A stretch of 38,359 bases of DNA from Chryseobacterium sp. BGARF1 (lineage in GTDB: Bacteria > Bacteroidota > Bacteroidia > Flavobacteriales > Weeksellaceae). The notes under the pieces were generated by a model. The model did no database searches. It was not told where the DNA came from and worked only from the letters and a program-made list of their open reading frames with translations. Each line of letters opens with the position of its first letter. Positions within the stretch are counted from its first letter, which is position 1. Shown in pieces: positions 7,557 through 15,945 of the stretch. The translations under genes and the position numbers were made by a program. The stretch lies in assembly GCF_001677955.1 (NCBI RefSeq), contig NZ_LELA01000106.1:1-38359 (forward strand), given 5' to 3'.

Positions 7557-8393
7557 ATGATCGAGTGGAAAACCGTAAAGGAATACGAAGATATTACTTA
7601 TAAAAAATGCAACGGCGTGGCAAGAATTGCCTTCAACAGACCGGAAATTCGTAATGCATTTAGGCCAAAAACAACTTCAGAATTGTATGATGCTTTTTAT
7701 GACGCATCAGAAGACCCGTCAATTGGGGTAGTTTTGCTTTCAGGAGAAGGGCCAAGTTCTAAAGACGGAGTTTGGGCATTCTGCAGCGGAGGCGACCAAA
7801 AAGCAAGAGGTCAGCAAGGGTATGTAGGGGAAGACGGAAGACACCGTTTGAATATTCTTGAAGTTCAAAGACTGATCCGTTTTATGCCAAAAGCTGTGAT
7901 TGCGGTTGTTCCGGGATGGGCAGTTGGTGGCGGTCACTCGCTTCATGTAGTTTGTGATTTGACGCTGGCAAGTAAAGAACACGCTATTTTCAAGCAAACT
8001 GATGCTGATGTAACGAGCTTTGACGGTGGTTACGGTTCTGCTTATTTAGCGAAAATGGTTGGACAGAAAAAAGCACGTGAGATTTTCTTTTTAGGAAGAA
8101 ATTATAATGCACAGGAAGCTTTCGATATGGGAATGGTAAATGCTGTAATTCCTCACGACGAACTTGAAGATACTGCTTACGAATGGGCGCAGGAAATTTT
8201 AGCTAAATCTCCAATGTCAATTAGAATGTTGAAGTTTGCCATGAACCTTACAGACGACGGAATGGTTGGTCAGCAGGTTTTTGCGGGTGAAGCAACCCGT
8301 TTGGCATACATGACCGAAGAAGCAAAAGAAGGTAGAAATGCATTCCTTGAAAAGAGAAAGCCAGACTTTGGGAAAGACCAGTGGATCTCTTAA
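7557..8393 (+). CDS. menB: 1,4-dihydroxy-2-naphthoyl-CoA synthase
   Basis: Ring-closing enzyme of menaquinone synthesis, converting o-succinylbenzoyl-CoA to DHNA-CoA in the cytoplasm; crotonase fold. Diagnostic segments are FNRPEIRNAFRP near residue 20, FCSGGDQKARG (oxyanion-hole loop), the GWAVGGGHSLHVVCDLTLAS block, and TSFDGGYGSAYLAK, which carries the MenB-specific aspartate/glycine/tyrosine signature rather than that of a generic enoyl-CoA hydratase. At 278 residues it is full length. It is monocistronic, between a -7 box and a hairpin. menA, the prenyltransferase of the same pathway, is 3 kb downstream. Confidence 0.95.
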   Translation: MIEWKTVKEYEDITYKKCNGVARIAFNRPEIRNAFRPKTTSELYDAFYDASEDPSIGVVLLSGEGPSSKDGVWAFCSGGDQKARGQQGYVGEDGRHRLNILEVQRLIRFMPKAVIAVVPGWAVGGGHSLHVVCDLTLASKEHAIFKQTDADVTSFDGGYGSAYLAKMVGQKKAREIFFLGRNYNAQEAFDMGMVNAVIPHDELEDTAYEWAQEILAKSPMSIRMLKFAMNLTDDGMVGQQVFAGEATRLAYMTEEAKEGRNAFLEKRKPDFGKDQWIS

Positions 8394-8408
8394 AATATAA
8401 ATAATAAG

Positions 8409-8446
8409 TAATAGGTAATGAGTGATTTCATTACCTATTATTTTGT
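8409..8446 (+). terminator. AT-rich hairpin after menB
   Basis: Perfect 13-base stem TAATAGGTAATGA/TCATTACCTATTA (8409-8421, 8428-8440) with loop GTGATT, followed by TTTTG. It works as a weak terminator and also contains the reverse complement of the repeat upstream of menB. Confidence 0.65.
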
Positions 8447-8478
8447 AATTTTAGGGAAGTTCTAAAAACCAATTGGGT

Positions 8479-9114
8479 ATGAGAAAGCATAAAAAGATAT
8501 ATTATGTTGCCGGAATTATCAGTGCTCTTTTAGTTCCTCTTTTGTTTATATACCACGCTACGCCTGTTTACGATCAAGTGAACATGAGAGTATTGGATAT
8601 TGGACTTCCTTATAAAGCTAAAAAGGGAGAAAAGATTCCGGAATATACACAAATTCCGAAAGAGGGATGGAATTGCAAAACAATCAACGTAAAGCCTGAT
8701 TTTGACGCAATAACTGAAAAGAATTTCATTAAAGAGATCGATCAGTTAGTAGAAAATGATATTGATCAAACCGGAATACGGTTTCAACTTTCCGACAAAA
8801 ATGTTTATGCAGATATTATAGGTTTGCTTAATATTATGCTGAAAACGAAACAGGAAATGTACGGTCTTGATATGGATGAAACCAACAGTTTATATGTCCT
8901 TTATAAAAAACCTTTGAAAATAGTAGAATATACCATGTGTGGAACTGATGAACATATGATGTATTCGAATATGAATCAATATAATTATGCTAATGCCAAC
9001 TTCTGGAATAAACTTATTTACTATTCTCCCAAAGAATCTTATTATTTAATTTTTGGTTTTTTAATGCTGATTTACTGCGCTATGCTCAGACCTAAACTGA
9101 GTTTTAAAATTTAA
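8479..9114 (+). CDS. Two-TM protein of unknown function
   Basis: A 211-residue protein from the ATG at 8479 (an in-frame TTG two codons earlier is less likely). It has an N-terminal membrane segment (about residues 7-26, IYYVAGIISALLVPLLFIY) and a C-terminal one (about 182-203). A hydrophilic central domain of about 150 residues is held between them, presumably on the periplasmic side because the N-terminus is strongly basic. No family is recognised. Conserved-looking features include a CGTDEHMMYSNMNQYN stretch before the last helix. It is followed by the PH-domain pair 81 bases later, possibly in one transcript. Confidence 0.65.
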   Translation: MRKHKKIYYVAGIISALLVPLLFIYHATPVYDQVNMRVLDIGLPYKAKKGEKIPEYTQIPKEGWNCKTINVKPDFDAITEKNFIKEIDQLVENDIDQTGIRFQLSDKNVYADIIGLLNIMLKTKQEMYGLDMDETNSLYVLYKKPLKIVEYTMCGTDEHMMYSNMNQYNYANANFWNKLIYYSPKESYYLIFGFLMLIYCAMLRPKLSFKI

Positions 9115-9195
9115 TTTATTCTTTCGGATGATCTTGCAGACAATAGATAATAAGAATTTGCCTTATCTGGAAAATCTGCGAGAGATCTTTATAAT

Positions 9196-9741
9196 ATGGA
9201 GCAAAATTTTCAAAACCCACAAATCTTAGATTTCGAAATTCCTGATTTCGAGGATTTAAAACTGACGGCAGTTTCACCAAAATACCTTAAGATTATTTTA
9301 TTTAATCTGGGTTTGTTTTCTGTTTTTCTAATCGGAGCGGTTACTGTAGCTTTTTATTTTTTTTATTTCAATTTGAGTCTAATTCAGATTTGGGCGATTG
9401 TCATTGGAATTTTTCTGATGATCGTTTTTATTTTTCTGAATGCGCTGATCGGTTTTAAGTTCAGAAAATACGCAGTTCGTGAAAAGGATTTGGTGTACCA
9501 ATATGGCTGGCTGAAACGAAGTGTAATTATTGTTCCGTTCAACAGGATTCAGCACATCAAAGTAGAGCAGGGCTGGTTCTCTAAAATATTGGGCTTAAGA
9601 TCGGTCTCGGTTTTTACAGCCGGTGTTAGCGGTGGAGATGTTACTGTAAACGGTCTTCCTGAAGATATTGCTGAAGGAATTAATCATCACATCAGAGGAA
9701 CAATTTCGAAAGAAAAAACAGAAGATGGAGGAAAAGCTTAA
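9196..9741 (+). CDS. Bacterial PH-domain membrane protein (YdbS-like)
   Basis: A 181-residue protein with two membrane helices (about 31-55 and 62-86) followed by one bPH2 domain (about 90-170; core VPFNRIQHIKVEQGWFSKIL, then GLRSVSVFTAG). It resembles Bacillus YdbS. The bPH2 domain is cytoplasm-facing in the known topology. The biochemical role is poorly defined; the Bacillus homologues have been linked to stress and antimicrobial-compound tolerance. Its last 17 bases overlap the start of the next gene, which is the YdbT-like partner, and this pairing supports the assignment. Confidence 0.85.
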   Translation: MEQNFQNPQILDFEIPDFEDLKLTAVSPKYLKIILFNLGLFSVFLIGAVTVAFYFFYFNLSLIQIWAIVIGIFLMIVFIFLNALIGFKFRKYAVREKDLVYQYGWLKRSVIIVPFNRIQHIKVEQGWFSKILGLRSVSVFTAGVSGGDVTVNGLPEDIAEGINHHIRGTISKEKTEDGGKA

Positions 9742-11224
9742 TTCTTTTTTTAAACCGCAAAGACAGTCGAAAACGGGTATCGTATTGCTTTTTCTGTACA
9801 ATATCGGAATGGTGATTAAAAACTTATGGGTTTTTGTCATCCTTTTTTTTGTCAGAAAAGAGAAGATAGAACCTTGGATTATTGTTCTTGCAATTATTGC
9901 CGGACTCTTAATTCTTATTGTTTCTGCGGTTTTGCAATACTATCATTTTAAATATTATATTGATGAAGAAAACGAAGAATTCGTCATTCACGAAGGAATC
10001 ATCAATACATCGGTGACTAAGATTAAAAAAGAAAATATTCAGGAGGTTAATATTTCACAGCCTTTTGTTCATCGGTTTTTTAATATCTACAAACTCGAAA
10101 TCGATACTCCTGGAAGCTCTGAAAAAGAAGTCAAAATTTCGGCATTGACGAAACAGAACGCAGTTGACCTTAAGAAATATCTTTTAACAGAAACAAAACT
10201 CGAAAATACTTTAATAGGGGATATTGAAATTGCCGAAGATCAGGAAGTTGAAAAGCTTCGTTCAATAAAAATTTCAACGCTCAGTATTTTAAAATATGGA
10301 ATAACGGCAAATTATATTCAAAGCTTTTTTGCACTGGTCAGTTTACTGATTTATGGTTTTTCTGAGCTGAATAATTTGCTTAAAAAAGTCGAGTTTGATA
10401 CCCAATTAGATTACGATACTCTAGAATCTCAGTTTTTGGCATTTTCCATTCCTGTTATTCTTGGAATTGTTGTAGTTGTCATTATTGTAGGAATTCTGAT
10501 CAATACGGTTCGTACGTTGATTAAATTTTTCAACTTTAAGATCAGCGAAAATAATCAGAGTTTTTCTTTTGAGTACGGATTATTCAATACCCGAAATTCA
10601 ATTGTGAACAAATCAAAAGTTCAGGTGATCACAGAAACACAGAACTGGATTCAGAAGAAAATGAAAATTTCTTTTGTGAAATTTCTTCAGATTGGAAAAA
10701 ATGAGGAAGATGAAAAGAAAGTTGCAGCCGTTCCCGGAATTAATAATACAGAAAAAGCAAAACTGATCTCAACAATTTGGAATGAAGATCCTGTTTTTGA
10801 AAATGAGTTAAAACCTAATTTCAGATTAATTATCGTCCACACTTTTCAATGGATCGTTCTGCCTTTGTTTCTCGTTTTCTTTATTGAAAAAGAGTTATTC
10901 ATAAACTATTGGTTTTTAGTAGTTATCTATGTTGTTCTAGCGGAATTGTTTATTCTGATTTCTTTTAAAAATTTAAAATTGTTTTACAGCGAAAGATTTA
11001 TAAGATTAAAATCAGGAATTTGGGACATCGATAACCGAACTTTTGAGGTAGAAAAGCTTCAAACTGTGAAAATTTCTCAGTATTTTTGGCAAAGAAAAAC
11101 AAACTTAGGAAGTATCACTTTTTATACCTCTGCAGGACGCTTCAAAATCGTTGCTTTAAACTTTACAAAGCTCAAAAAACTGTTGAATTACTGCATTTAT
11201 AAAATAGAAACATCTAAAAAATAA
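9725..11224 (+). CDS. Triple bacterial PH-domain membrane protein (YdbT-like)
   Basis: About 499 residues from the ATG at 9725. The frame is open from 9668, but that extension would overlap the preceding gene by 74 bases and lacks a membrane segment. It holds three bPH2 repeats separated by membrane-helix pairs: PH1 about residues 80-165 (KKENIQEVNISQPFVHRFF), PH2 about 285-365 (NKSKVQVITETQNWIQKKM) and PH3 about 425-499 (EVEKLQTVKISQYFWQRKT). Each shows the same EN/K-IQ-V-I-Q-F/W rhythm, evidence of internal duplication. The 17-base overlap with the YdbS-like gene implies translational coupling and probably a membrane complex. Substrate or ligand is unknown. Confidence 0.85.
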   Translation: MEEKLNSFFKPQRQSKTGIVLLFLYNIGMVIKNLWVFVILFFVRKEKIEPWIIVLAIIAGLLILIVSAVLQYYHFKYYIDEENEEFVIHEGIINTSVTKIKKENIQEVNISQPFVHRFFNIYKLEIDTPGSSEKEVKISALTKQNAVDLKKYLLTETKLENTLIGDIEIAEDQEVEKLRSIKISTLSILKYGITANYIQSFFALVSLLIYGFSELNNLLKKVEFDTQLDYDTLESQFLAFSIPVILGIVVVVIIVGILINTVRTLIKFFNFKISENNQSFSFEYGLFNTRNSIVNKSKVQVITETQNWIQKKMKISFVKFLQIGKNEEDEKKVAAVPGINNTEKAKLISTIWNEDPVFENELKPNFRLIIVHTFQWIVLPLFLVFFIEKELFINYWFLVVIYVVLAELFILISFKNLKLFYSERFIRLKSGIWDIDNRTFEVEKLQTVKISQYFWQRKTNLGSITFYTSAGRFKIVALNFTKLKKLLNYCIYKIETSKK

Positions 11225-11234
11225 ATGATAATTA

Positions 11235-11261
11235 ATTAATGATAATCGATATATCATTAAT
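11235..11261. repeat. AT-rich hairpin before menA
   Basis: ATTAATGATA (11235-11244) and TATCATTAAT (11252-11261) form a perfect 10-base stem between the YdbT-like stop and the menA ATG. There is no T-run, so it may be an intergenic repeat rather than a terminator. Confidence 0.4.
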
Positions 11262-11286
11262 CAATTATCTCTTATCAATTATAATT

Positions 11287-12216
11287 ATGGTCGATTGGAT
11301 AAAAGCTGCAAGGCTTAGAACGTTACCGCTTTCGTTAAGCGGAATTATTATGGGTTCTTTCATTGCAAAATGGAGACTTAATGAAGATGGGGGAATTTGG
11401 GATTGGAAGATCTTTGCTTTGGCGCTTTTAGTGACTTTGCTGTATCAGGTTTTATCAAACTATGCCAATGATTACGGAGATGGTGTAAAAGGAACCGATG
11501 CCAAGAGGATTGGTGAAGCAGAAGCCAGAGCAGTTGCATCAGGAAGAATTACTGCACAACAGATGAAAAATGCAGTGATTTTATTCTCTGTTTTATCTTT
11601 TGTAGCGACAATTGCCCTTTTATATTTGGCTTTTATTCCTGAATTTATGAATGAGTTTTATATTTTCATCGGATTGGGAGTGGCGAGTATTTTGGCAGCA
11701 ATTGGTTATACGGTTGGTAAAAAACCTTACGGATATATGGGATTGGGCGATGTTTTCGTATTTATATTCTTTGGTTTAGTTTCAGTTTGTGGAAGTTATT
11801 TTCTATTTACAAAAAATTTTTCTTGGGATATTCTTTTACCGGGAACCGCAATCGGAATGATGAGTATGGCAGTTTTGAATCTGAATAATATGCGTGACAT
11901 TGAAAGCGACAGATTATCAGGGAAAAACAGTCTTGCTTTGAGAATTGGTTTTAGAAATGCAATGATTTACCAAATGGTTTTATTGCAGCTTCCATTGATT
12001 TTGATTCTTGTATTTTTAGGAATAAACGGGTTTATTCAAATGCAAAATTATTACGTGTTTATTGTAATGATTTTGTTGATTCCAGTTGCGAAATTGAGAA
12101 GAAATATTATGGCGGTAAAAGAGCCAAAACAACTTGATCCGTTTTTGAAACAGGTAGGAATTCTTACTTTGATGATGGCAGTTTTAACGGCTGTAGGTCT
12201 TAATTATTTTAGCTAA
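11287..12216 (+). CDS. menA: 1,4-dihydroxy-2-naphthoate polyprenyltransferase
   Basis: Attaches the polyprenyl tail to DHNA to give demethylmenaquinone; integral membrane protein of the UbiA superfamily. The ATG at 11287 is preferred over the longer frame from 11239 because MVDWIKAARLRTLPLSLSG is the usual MenA opening and the extension runs through an intergenic hairpin. About 309 residues. First prenyl-diphosphate/Mg motif NYANDYGDGVKGTDAKR (near residue 60); second NLNNMRDIESDRLSGK (near 200), followed by SLALRIG. Eight or so membrane helices are visible. Three short-spaced genes follow downstream on the same strand. Confidence 0.93.
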   Translation: MVDWIKAARLRTLPLSLSGIIMGSFIAKWRLNEDGGIWDWKIFALALLVTLLYQVLSNYANDYGDGVKGTDAKRIGEAEARAVASGRITAQQMKNAVILFSVLSFVATIALLYLAFIPEFMNEFYIFIGLGVASILAAIGYTVGKKPYGYMGLGDVFVFIFFGLVSVCGSYFLFTKNFSWDILLPGTAIGMMSMAVLNLNNMRDIESDRLSGKNSLALRIGFRNAMIYQMVLLQLPLILILVFLGINGFIQMQNYYVFIVMILLIPVAKLRRNIMAVKEPKQLDPFLKQVGILTLMMAVLTAVGLNYFS

Positions 12217-12227
12217 AATTTTCTGTT

Positions 12228-12674
12228 ATGGAATCTAAAATATTTGTTCAGGCTCAGATGCTAATCAGAAAACCTATTCATGAGGTTTTTGAAGCGTTTA
12301 TTAATCCCGAAATTACCACCAATTTTTGGTTTACTAAATCAACAGGCAAGCTGGAAGAAGGTAAAACTATTGTTTGGGAATGGGAAATGTATAATGCGAA
12401 ATCTGAAGTAAAAACTCTCCAGATCATTCCAGATCAGCTTATAAGAACAGAGTGGGGATTGTTTTCCAACAATGTAGATTACGAGTTCAAAGAAATGGAA
12501 AAAGGAACTTTGGTCATTATCAAAAGTTATGGGTATTCTGAAAAAGGAGATGAACTTTTATCTGTAATTAATGACAACACAGGAGGTTTTACAACCGTTT
12601 TAGATGGCTGCAAAGCTTACTTAGAACACGGAATTAATCTGAGATTAATTGAAGATAAATTTCCACAGAAGTAA
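12228..12674 (+). CDS. SRPBCC/AHSA1-domain protein
   Basis: A 148-residue soluble protein with the START-like ligand-binding fold of the AHSA1 family: opening VQAQMLIRKPIHEVFEAFINPEITTNFW and then TGKLEEGKTIVWEW, typical spacing for these polyketide-cyclase-like proteins, and a C-terminal helix GFTTVLDGCKAYLEHGI. The bound ligand is unknown. It begins 11 bases after menA and ends two bases before the next gene, so it is in the menA transcript, but nothing in the sequence ties it to quinones. Confidence 0.85.
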   Translation: MESKIFVQAQMLIRKPIHEVFEAFINPEITTNFWFTKSTGKLEEGKTIVWEWEMYNAKSEVKTLQIIPDQLIRTEWGLFSNNVDYEFKEMEKGTLVIIKSYGYSEKGDELLSVINDNTGGFTTVLDGCKAYLEHGINLRLIEDKFPQK

Positions 12675-12676
12675 TC

Positions 12677-12985
12677 ATGAGCAACAGGTTTTACAAAATT
12701 ATTTCATGGATTTCAGTACTTTTTCCAATAGGCTTTTTTTTACTATTAGCTAAAGAGTTGATATTTGGAAAGCTTTTAATATCTGAAATTGCAATTATAC
12801 CGATTGTTTTAGGGGTAATTTTATTAATTGATTTTGTTATTTCTTTTTCGATTTTAAAACATAGAAGCAAACCTCATTTCATCATTATCATATTTCAAAT
12901 TTTAATAATAGCATTTTGTTTATACTTGATTTATTTTTACAATAGCAGTATGTCGGTGAAGGTAGAAAGAGTAATAGATCCATAA
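12677..12985 (+). CDS. Small three-TM membrane protein
   Basis: 102 residues with three hydrophobic segments (about 8-26, 38-60, 67-88) joined by short loops; KHRSKPHF follows the second helix. No family is recognised. It starts two bases after the SRPBCC gene and is followed 23 bases later by the UPF0173 hydrolase, so it is probably translated from the same message. Confidence 0.6.
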   Translation: MSNRFYKIISWISVLFPIGFFLLLAKELIFGKLLISEIAIIPIVLGVILLIDFVISFSILKHRSKPHFIIIIFQILIIAFCLYLIYFYNSSMSVKVERVIDP

Positions 12986-13008
12986 ATAAACATAAAAATA
13001 AATTTACA

Positions 13009-13695
13009 ATGAAAATACAATACTTAGGACAAAACTGTTTTTTGTTCACGTACAAAGACAAAACGATTCTTTGTGACCCTTTTTACAACTACAAAAAAGC
13101 GGAATCAGGGTTTGATATTTCGGCTCAAAAAATCGATTATATTTTAATCACTCACGCTCACGGAGATCATATTGCTGATGTAGGAGAGGTTTTGCAGCAT
13201 TACCCTGAAGCTACAATTATCGGTCAGCCGGAAATCTGTGCTTATTTTAAAAATGCTAAAAATACTGATGATGTAAACTTGGGAGGGTCGGCAAAAATCG
13301 ATGATCTTAAAATTTCTATGGTTCCGGCTCATCATACAAGTTCGTTTCCTGATGGAACTTATGGAGGTGTCCCTGTAGGATATATTTTCAGACTTCCTGA
13401 AGGTAAAAATGTATATTTGGCAGGAGATACAGGAGTAATGGCAGATATGCAGTTGTTTCTGGCTTTGTATGGGAATTTAGACTTATCAATCCTTCCAATT
13501 GGCGGTCATTATACAATGTGTGCGAGAAAAGCGGCTTTTGCAGCGTCAGAATTATTGAAAACTCCAAAAGTAATCGGATGTCATTTTGATACTTTCCCTG
13601 CAATAGCAATTAATCATGATAGTGCTGCAAAACATTTTGCCGATAAGAATGTTGAACTGGTTTTACCTAAACTTGGAGAAAGCTTCGATATATAA
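13009..13695 (+). CDS. UPF0173-type metal-dependent hydrolase
   Basis: A 228-residue metallo-beta-lactamase-fold protein. The metal motif THAHGDH is at residues 48-54 (His49, His51, Asp53, His54), with further ligands suggested at PAHHTSSF (near 105), LAGDTG (near 140) and IGCHFDTFP (near 190). The closest remembered family is UPF0173 (YtkL-like), whose substrate is not established. At 228 residues it is full length. It is the last gene of the menA-led run, and downstream DNA is occupied by ffs on the other strand. Confidence 0.87.
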   Translation: MKIQYLGQNCFLFTYKDKTILCDPFYNYKKAESGFDISAQKIDYILITHAHGDHIADVGEVLQHYPEATIIGQPEICAYFKNAKNTDDVNLGGSAKIDDLKISMVPAHHTSSFPDGTYGGVPVGYIFRLPEGKNVYLAGDTGVMADMQLFLALYGNLDLSILPIGGHYTMCARKAAFAASELLKTPKVIGCHFDTFPAIAINHDSAAKHFADKNVELVLPKLGESFDI

Positions 13696-13701
13696 CAAAA
13701 A

Positions 13702-13751
13702 AAATTAAGAGATTAAGTAATTTAAATAAAATCATCTTAATCTCTTAATTT
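13702..13751 (-). terminator. Long AT-rich hairpin, terminator oriented for ffs
   Basis: AATTAAGAGATTAAG (13703-13717) and CTTAATCTCTTAATT (13736-13750) form a perfect 15-base stem with an 18-base loop. On the minus strand the stem is followed by a run of eight T's, so it is oriented to stop ffs transcription before it runs antisense into the hydrolase gene. The 15-mer CTTAATCTCTTAATT also occurs at 2100-2114. Confidence 0.6.
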
Positions 13752-13767
13752 ATAAAAATAAAAAAAT

Positions 13768-13859
13768 GGCAAGCTACCTAAATCACACCGCTCAACCAAT
13801 TACCTTTGCTGCGTTCCCACCCTGGAGGATTCTCAGGAGCTGGTTGTTTAGGACTTGCC
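13768..13859 (-). ncRNA. ffs: Small SRP RNA (4.5S-like)
   Basis: RNA component of the signal recognition particle, which pairs with Ffh to target nascent membrane proteins. Read on the minus strand, the ends pair as GGCAAG/CUUGCC and then CCUAAA/UUUAGG, enclosing a long helix. The tip carries the diagnostic SRP domain IV block CCAGGGUGGGAACGCAGCA followed by AAGGUAAUUGG, with the GGGAA-type loop and the asymmetric GCAGCA strand that binds the Ffh M domain. A TATATTTG -7 box lies immediately upstream and a T-run with hairpin follows. Length of the core is about 92 bases, as expected for the small bacterial type without an Alu domain. Exact ends are not certain. Confidence 0.88.
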
Positions 13860-13863
13860 GTTG

Positions 13864-13871
13864 CAAATATA
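13864..13871 (-). promoter_or_regulatory. -7 box of the ffs promoter
   Basis: On the minus strand this reads TATATTTG, a perfect TAnnTTTG, ending four bases before the predicted 5' end of the SRP RNA. The distance fits a -7 element. No clear -33 TTG is visible upstream. Confidence 0.65.
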
Positions 13872-13992
13872 GGAACTTATTTTAAATTTAAAAATATTAT
13901 TACAGAAAAAATCTCTAAAAATCCCTTTATTAAAGCTAAAACGCTGAAATTTAGACCAATATTTTTTAAGAAATTTTCTAAAAACTTTAATT

Positions 13993-14589
13993 ATGACGAA
14001 AAGTCCACTTACCCTAGGAATTTTACTGTATGCCGTTACAATGGCCATTTTTTTTGTAGTCTACACATTTTTTTCAGGTATCGAGTATTTTGATACAACC
14101 TTGAAAGTCAACGCTTTCGTTTTGCCGATTGTCTATGTTTTATTTGCTTTTTGGTCTGTAAAATCTCACTGGAACAACCATCAAATGAATTTTAAGGAAG
14201 CTTTTAAAAGAGCATTCGTTCCAATGTTTGTAGGCGGAATTTTGTCTATTGTAAGTATCTTTTCTTTCTTAAATTTCATCGATACTGATGCGAAAAAGCT
14301 GTTAAATTACCAATATGTACACCGTCAAAAATCTGAATTGGATAAAGAATATCAATCTGCAAAAAAGATTCTGAAGCATCAAAAAGATATTGATGAGCTA
14401 GAGCAAAAATATCAGGAAGGCCTTCAAAGGTTTGATCCTGCGATAATAAAAGATAAAGATATGCTTACTGCGAGTCATTTTTCAGGATATTTTGCCGCAA
14501 TTCTTATATTTTACGTAATTTTGTCTGTCTTTTTTGGGGCGTTTTTCAGAAAGAAAACAAACCATCAGGAAGCAATTAATCAAGACTAA
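13993..14589 (+). CDS. DUF4199 membrane protein
   Basis: A 198-residue integral membrane protein matching the DUF4199 pattern of Bacteroidota: three membrane helices in the N-terminal half (about 8-28, 40-56, 76-95), a charged helical segment with heptad-like Lys/Glu (about 110-150), and a last helix (about 163-186). Function unknown. It lies 16 bases upstream of the glycosyltransferase gene, a neighbourhood often seen for this family. The ATG at 13993 begins MTKSPLTLGILLYA. Confidence 0.8.
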   Translation: MTKSPLTLGILLYAVTMAIFFVVYTFFSGIEYFDTTLKVNAFVLPIVYVLFAFWSVKSHWNNHQMNFKEAFKRAFVPMFVGGILSIVSIFSFLNFIDTDAKKLLNYQYVHRQKSELDKEYQSAKKILKHQKDIDELEQKYQEGLQRFDPAIIKDKDMLTASHFSGYFAAILIFYVILSVFFGAFFRKKTNHQEAINQD

Positions 14590-14605
14590 TTTTTATTAAA
14601 ATTAA

Positions 14606-15556
14606 ATGAATTTATCTATAGTAATTCCGTTACTCAACGAAGAGGAGTCTCTCGAAGAGTTATTTACAAGAATCGACAACGTTTGTAAAACCAGTAACTT
14701 ATCTTATGAAGTTTGGTTTATCGATGACGGAAGTACAGATTTGTCGTGGAGCATTATTGAGAATTTAAAAGTTCAGCATCCACAAATCCACGGAATAAAA
14801 TTTTCCAGAAATTACGGAAAATCTCAGGCTTTACATGCTGCTTTTGAAAGAGCACACGGTGATGTTGTTATCACTATGGATGCCGATTTACAAGACTTCC
14901 CGGAAGAAATTCCTGAGCTTTACAGAATGGTGATTGAAGACAATTACGACATTGTTTCGGGTTGGAAGAAAAAGCGTTTTGATAATGTAATGACCAAAAA
15001 TATTCCTTCAAAACTTTTCAACGCTGCGGCAAGAAAAGTTTCAGGAGTTTATTTGCACGACTTCAACTGTGGTCTGAAAGCGTATAAAAAACAGGTTGTA
15101 AAATCGATTGATGTGTATGGAGATATGCACCGATATATTCCCGTTTTAGCTGCAAATGCTGGTTTCAGAAGAATTACAGAAAAAGAAGTTCCGCATCAGG
15201 CAAGACCTTATGGAACATCAAAATTTGGAACCGAAAGATTCGTGCGAGGATTTTTAGATTTGGTAACTCTTTGGTTTGTAAGTCGTTTTGGCGGTAGACC
15301 AATGCATTTTTTCGGAGCCGTAGGAACCATTATGTTTATCGTAGGTTTTCTTTCAGCTTTTTGGTTGGGAATTTCGAAACTGATTGATGTAGCAAGAGGA
15401 ATTTACGGACATTTAATTACCAATAATCCTTGGTTTTTTATTGCATTAACGATGATGTTGATGGGAACATTGCTTTTCATTGCAGGATTCTTGGGAGAAA
15501 TGATCATCAGAACCAACAGAGAACATAAGAATTATAATATTGACGAAGTGATATAA
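14606..15556 (+). CDS. Family 2 glycosyltransferase, polyprenyl-phosphate type
   Basis: A GT2 enzyme of the DPM1/ArnC/GtrB type, expected to transfer a sugar from a nucleotide donor to polyprenyl phosphate at the inner membrane. GT-A motifs: IVIPLLNEEESLEELF at the N-terminus, IDDGSTDLSW (near residue 40), the DxD-like MDADLQDFPEE (near 92) and HDFNCGLKAYKKQ (near 150). Two C-terminal membrane helices (about 232-255 and 272-298) match the GtrB layout. 316 residues. Second gene of a four-gene run; five bases separate it from the next lipoprotein gene. The sugar is not deducible. Confidence 0.9.
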   Translation: MNLSIVIPLLNEEESLEELFTRIDNVCKTSNLSYEVWFIDDGSTDLSWSIIENLKVQHPQIHGIKFSRNYGKSQALHAAFERAHGDVVITMDADLQDFPEEIPELYRMVIEDNYDIVSGWKKKRFDNVMTKNIPSKLFNAAARKVSGVYLHDFNCGLKAYKKQVVKSIDVYGDMHRYIPVLAANAGFRRITEKEVPHQARPYGTSKFGTERFVRGFLDLVTLWFVSRFGGRPMHFFGAVGTIMFIVGFLSAFWLGISKLIDVARGIYGHLITNNPWFFIALTMMLMGTLLFIAGFLGEMIIRTNREHKNYNIDEVI

Positions 15557-15561
15557 GCTGT

Positions 15562-15945
15562 ATGAAATTTTATCTATTAATTCTATGTACCTTGTTTCTA
15601 TCATGTTCAGAAGTGAAACAGACAGAGCCGATAACTTCGCAATGGGAATTTATCAGCATTAATGAAGGCGAAAGATACGAAGTTGATGCTAAAATGTTGA
15701 ATAACATCAACGAAGAGTATGGTACTGGTACATTGGAATTTAAAGATGATTTGTCTTTTTTATCGTTGGGAAACAAAAATAAGAGTGAGGGTACTTATGC
15801 TTTAAAAAATAACACTTTGGTTATGCAATATTCTAATCTGCCTGAGCCAATAAAGTTTAATTATTCTGTTGTTGACAAAAAATATTTGCTTTTAAGGAAT
15901 ACTGATGGTAAAAAACTAACATGGCTTTATAAAAAAAGTAAATAA
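15562..15945 (+). CDS. Small lipocalin-like lipoprotein
   Basis: 127 residues with a lipoprotein signal ending LFLSC (Cys15). The mature part opens with TSQWEFISINEGE and has a beta-rich pattern (GTGTLEFKDDLSFLSL, SEGTYALKNNTLVMQY, LLLRNTDGKKLTWLYKK) like the lipocalin-like domains of Bacteroidota lipoproteins. Function unknown. Its TAA shares a base with the ATG of the following gene (TAATG at 15943-15947), so translation is coupled. Confidence 0.7.
   Translation: MKFYLLILCTLFLSCSEVKQTEPITSQWEFISINEGERYEVDAKMLNNINEEYGTGTLEFKDDLSFLSLGNKNKSEGTYALKNNTLVMQYSNLPEPIKFNYSVVDKKYLLLRNTDGKKLTWLYKKSK

Noticed and set aside
13806..14093. Open frame on the plus strand after the hydrolase (95 residues), and one on the minus strand at 13848-14048
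   Set aside because: Both overlap the SRP RNA or its promoter and the start of the DUF4199 gene, and neither translation resembles a protein.
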